Positions 61,541 to 64,000 of a stretch of DNA of 64,000 bases are shown here, one piece after another (within the stretch, counting starts at the first letter, position 1; each line of letters starts with the position of its first letter). The notes beneath the pieces are model-generated. The model made no database searches, was not told the DNA's origin, and was given only the letters and a program-made list of their open reading frames with translations. The stretch spans positions 734,429 to 798,428 of the forward strand of contig UBJR01000009.1 in the NCBI GenBank assembly GCA_900465675.1, in the 5' to 3' direction. Position numbers and translations under genes: made by a program. This DNA is from Hyphomicrobiales bacterium (GTDB lineage Bacteria > Pseudomonadota > Alphaproteobacteria > Rhizobiales > Rhizobiaceae).

Positions 61541-61612
61541 ATGTGCTGTGCGCTTGCCACCCGAGGCCTCTGCGCGTAAGCAGCAAACGCTTAGGAATTC
61601 CGGGAGGCTGAT

Positions 61613-62524
61613 TTGAGCGGACGCTTTCTTTCGATCGGTGAATGCATGGTGGAGCTGTCGCAGGCTGGTGAAGGCCTGCTGCGAAAGGGCTTTGCTGGCG
61701 ACACGCTGAACACGGCCTGGTATGCCCGCGCCTGCATGCCCTCCTCCTGGACCGTCGATTACTTCACCGCGCTCGGCGACGACGCCATGTCCGACGAGAT
61801 GGCCGCCTTCTTCGAGAGCCACGGCATCGGCACCGGCCATATCCGCCGCATCAAGGGCAAGGCGCCCGGCCTCTACATGATCAACCTCAGGAACGGCGAG
61901 CGCTCCTTCAGCTACTGGCGCGACAGCTCCGCCGCCAGGCAGCTGGCGGCCGACCCCGACCGCCTGCGCGAGGCGGTCGAAGCCTCCGACGTCATCTATT
62001 TCTCCGGCATCACGCTGGCCATCCTGCCGCGCGAGGATACCGATACCCTGCTGGCCGAAACCCGCCGCGCCAAGGCCTCCGGCAAAACAGTCGTCTTCGA
62101 TCCGAACATCCGCCCGCGGCTCTGGTCGAGCTATGACGTGATGCACACGGTCATCAGCGAAGGCGCCCGCGCCTCGACGCTGGTCATGCCGAGCTTCGAC
62201 GACGAGGCCTCGCATTTCGGCGACGACTCGATTGAGGCGACCATCCACCGCTACCGCGCGCTCGGCGCCCCCAACATCGTCGTCAAGAACGGCGCCGATG
62301 GCGCCACGCTGGATTTCGAAGGCAAGCGCGCCGCGGTTCCCGCCGAAAAAGTCGAGACCGTCGTCGACACGACCAGCGCCGGCGACAGCTTCAACGGTTC
62401 CTTCCTGGCGAAATACCTCGAAACCAGGGACGCCGAGACAAGCGCCCGCTTCGCCGCCAAGGTCGCCGCCCGCGTCGTCAGCGAACACGGCGCGCTGGTT
62501 GCCAGGGACAAGCTTGGGCTCTAG
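61613..62524 (+). CDS. PfkB-family sugar kinase, 2-keto-3-deoxygluconate kinase-like
   Basis: 303-residue ribokinase-family enzyme. The catalytic loop DTTSAGDSFNGS (Asp in SAGD is the base) and the N-terminal SIGECMVELSQAGEGLL plus GLYMINLRNGERSFSYWR fit 2-dehydro-3-deoxygluconate kinase (KdgK), which feeds pectin or uronate breakdown. Start is TTG 61613 with a strong GGGAGG site 5 bases upstream. Substrate inferred from family resemblance. Confidence 0.88.
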   Translation: MSGRFLSIGECMVELSQAGEGLLRKGFAGDTLNTAWYARACMPSSWTVDYFTALGDDAMSDEMAAFFESHGIGTGHIRRIKGKAPGLYMINLRNGERSFSYWRDSSAARQLAADPDRLREAVEASDVIYFSGITLAILPREDTDTLLAETRRAKASGKTVVFDPNIRPRLWSSYDVMHTVISEGARASTLVMPSFDDEASHFGDDSIEATIHRYRALGAPNIVVKNGADGATLDFEGKRAAVPAEKVETVVDTTSAGDSFNGSFLAKYLETRDAETSARFAAKVAARVVSEHGALVARDKLGL

Positions 62525-62663
62525 GCCCGGCTCTCCAGGCGCTCTGTAATAAATCCATCACGGAAAGCCTTCAAAATAAGGAACGCGGGAATCGCTCCAT
62601 CTGTGGAGCAAGCCCGCCTGGGGTCGTGTCCGCCGAAGCCGGCGGCCTGGATGGATACGGGAT

Positions 62664-63821
62664 ATGCTTCAACATCCTTCGAAGAGCCAGAGTGGCGAGA
62701 GCTGGGCCAATGCCGCGCCCGGGACGGTGCCCGAACGCCTCGTCATCGTCACCGACGCCTGGCACCCGCAGGTCAATGGTGTGGTGCGCTCGATCGAGAA
62801 TACCAATCGCGAGCTGGCGAAGATGGGCGTCGAGGTGTCGATGGTCACGCCCGAGCGCTTCGCGAGCTTCCCCTGCCCGACCTATCCCGAGATCCGCCTG
62901 TCGGTCGCCCGCTATGGCCGCGTTGCCCGCGAGATCGAGAAACACCGGCCGTCCTACGTTCACATCGCCACCGAAGGCCCGCTCGGGCTGACGGCGCGGC
63001 GCTGGTGCCTGAAGAACCGCATGCCGTTCTCCACCAGCTATCACACCCGCTTTCCGGAATATGTCTCGGCCCGCCTGCCGGTGCCGAAGAGCTGGCTCTA
63101 CGCTTTCGTGCGCTGGTTCCACAATTCGGGCGCCGGCTGCATGGTGGCGACCCCCAGCCTCGCCCGCGAACTGGCGGAAAAGGGTATCCGCAACCTGATG
63201 CCTTGGACACGCGGCATCGACGCCTCGCAGTTCCACCCGGCCGAACTCGAGGAAAAGCCCTTCGGCCTGCAGCGCCCCGTCTTCATGACCGTTGGCCGTG
63301 TGGCGCTGGAAAAGAACCTGCCCGCCTTCCTCGATCTCGATCTGCCCGGCTCGAAGGTCGTCGTCGGCGATGGTCCGGCCCGTGCCGAGCTTGCCAGGCG
63401 CTACCCCGATGTTCTTTTCACCGGCATCAAGTTCGGCGAGGAACTGGCTGCGATCTACGCCCAGGCCGACGTTTTCGTCTTCCCGTCGCTGACCGATACC
63501 TTCGGCAATACCATCCTCGAGGCGCTCGCCTCCGGCGTCCCGGTCGCCGCCTATCCGGTCACCGGCCCGCTCGACATCATCGGCGATGACGGCGAAGTTG
63601 GCGCGCTGGATGATGACCTGCGTGCCGCCTGCCTTGCCGCACTTTCGGCGTCCCGCGAAAAGGCCCGCGAGCTGGCGCTGAACTATTCCTGGGAAGCGGC
63701 AACGCAGCAGTTCATCAACAACATCCGCGCCGCCAACGGCGTCATCGCCCCGAAATGGAAGCGCGCCTGGCAATATGCCAAGACCCTGCCAAGGCGGAAG
63801 GCGGCGATCGCTGCGGAGTGA
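62664..63821 (+). CDS. GT4-family glycosyltransferase
   Basis: 385-residue retaining glycosyltransferase with two Rossmann halves: IVTDAWHPQVNGVVRSIENT near the N terminus and GRVALEKNLPAFLD, then FPSLTDTFGNTILEALASG with the Glu of the EX7E pattern. Similar proteins in rhizobia are mannosyl/glucosyltransferases acting on lipids. No signal. Cytoplasmic or peripheral membrane. ATG 62664; upstream site is weak (GGATACGGGAT). Confidence 0.85.
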   Translation: MLQHPSKSQSGESWANAAPGTVPERLVIVTDAWHPQVNGVVRSIENTNRELAKMGVEVSMVTPERFASFPCPTYPEIRLSVARYGRVAREIEKHRPSYVHIATEGPLGLTARRWCLKNRMPFSTSYHTRFPEYVSARLPVPKSWLYAFVRWFHNSGAGCMVATPSLARELAEKGIRNLMPWTRGIDASQFHPAELEEKPFGLQRPVFMTVGRVALEKNLPAFLDLDLPGSKVVVGDGPARAELARRYPDVLFTGIKFGEELAAIYAQADVFVFPSLTDTFGNTILEALASGVPVAAYPVTGPLDIIGDDGEVGALDDDLRAACLAALSASREKARELALNYSWEAATQQFINNIRAANGVIAPKWKRAWQYAKTLPRRKAAIAAE

Positions 63822-63859
63822 TGAAGCCTAGGATTTGAATTCGTTTGAGGTTTGCGGGC

Positions 63860-64000
63860 GTAGCCCCCTCATCCGACCCTTTGGGCCACCTTCTCCCCGC
63901 TGGGGAGAAGGGACTTGAGGCAACTGCAGCCCCCGAAATCCAACATCGCGAGCACGCGAGAGAGTGCGGCGATTCCCTTTTCCCCTCGGGGAGAGCGACT
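63860..64000. repeat. RIME-like intergenic palindromic repeat (truncated by window end)
   Basis: Non-coding, low in codon structure: CCTTCTCCCC-GCT-GGGGAGAAGG (63889-63911) is a 10-3-10 palindrome preceded by CCCTCATCCGACCCTTTGGG and followed by a partial second arm (CCCCTCGGGGAGAG). This is the look of the rhizobial intergenic mosaic elements (RIME) found many times per genome. The window ends inside it. Confidence 0.65.

Noticed and set aside
1..64000. tRNA, rRNA, integrase, transposase or phage genes
   Set aside because: None was recognised in any intergenic stretch or reading frame; the window looks like ordinary chromosome with few accessory parts.

Overview
The window looks like a chromosomal segment of a fast-growing rhizobium (Rhizobium etli / R. 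leguminosarum group or a close relative). The evidence is a high-GC alphaproteobacterial gene style, a fused trpE-trpG gene preceded by a tiny trpL leader with three Trp codons, a choline importer set choX-choW-choV, a NolR-like ArsR regulator, a heme receptor gene with a TGA-N9-TCA (RirA-type) iron box, an orphan LuxR-type regulator and, at the right edge, a short palindromic intergenic repeat of the rhizobial RIME kind. I found no rRNA, tRNA, CRISPR array, insertion sequence, prophage or integrase. Species assignment is an inference from family resemblance only.

Layout. 1-5 kb: glutathionyl-hydroquinone reductase, Nudix hydrolase, metallophosphoesterase, secreted TPR protein, and an ECF sigma/anti-sigma pair. 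5-8.3 kb: leuA on the minus strand behind a 41-codon Leu-rich leader peptide, then a BenE-type transporter. 8.3-16.6 kb: an RTX-like 17-residue-repeat protein, a ClpP paralogue, DUF2076 protein, cytochrome b561, queF and a large autotransporter. 17-24.4 kb: CDF metal exporter, a MarR-GNAT operon with a palindrome inside its promoter, a three-gene molybdenum oxidoreductase/cytochrome c operon, a PD-(D/E)XK DUF2161 protein and small envelope proteins. 24.5-29 kb: trpE(G) with its attenuator and an iron-regulated heme receptor. 29.3-34.2 kb: extensin-like protein, a toxin-antitoxin pair, formate-tetrahydrofolate ligase, UPF0114 and COG3904 proteins. 34.3-41 kb: an orphan LuxR-type regulator with two perfect inverted repeats upstream, a PAS-only protein, DUF2333, a class III cyclase, GNAT, a coiled-coil protein and thymidine kinase.

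41.3-48.1 kb: choXWV, a frameshifted HugZ-like gene with a sharp change of codon use, the NolR-like regulator, a class III aminotransferase and an HD-GYP protein. 48.6-55.3 kb: a lone LivK-type binding protein, a frameshifted Lrp-family gene divergent from a threonine/serine dehydratase-like gene, adenine deaminase, a second toxin-antitoxin-like pair and an alpha-glucosidase. 55.5-61 kb: a complete oligopeptide/dipeptide ABC operon (oppABCDF). 61-64 kb: a small exported protein, a ketodeoxygluconate-type kinase, a GT4 glycosyltransferase and the intergenic repeat.

The most interesting signals are regulatory. leuA and trpE(G) both appear to be preceded by leader peptides whose ATG sits at or next to the predicted transcription start (leaderless attenuator peptides). 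The trp case is known from Sinorhizobium; the leu case is read here directly from sequence, with four consecutive Leu codons and mutually exclusive GAGGAGC/GCTCCTC pairings. Other good leads are the LuxR-type regulator with altered ligand-pocket positions behind two perfect inverted repeats, possible NolR autoregulatory motifs, and the mosaic HugZ-like gene.
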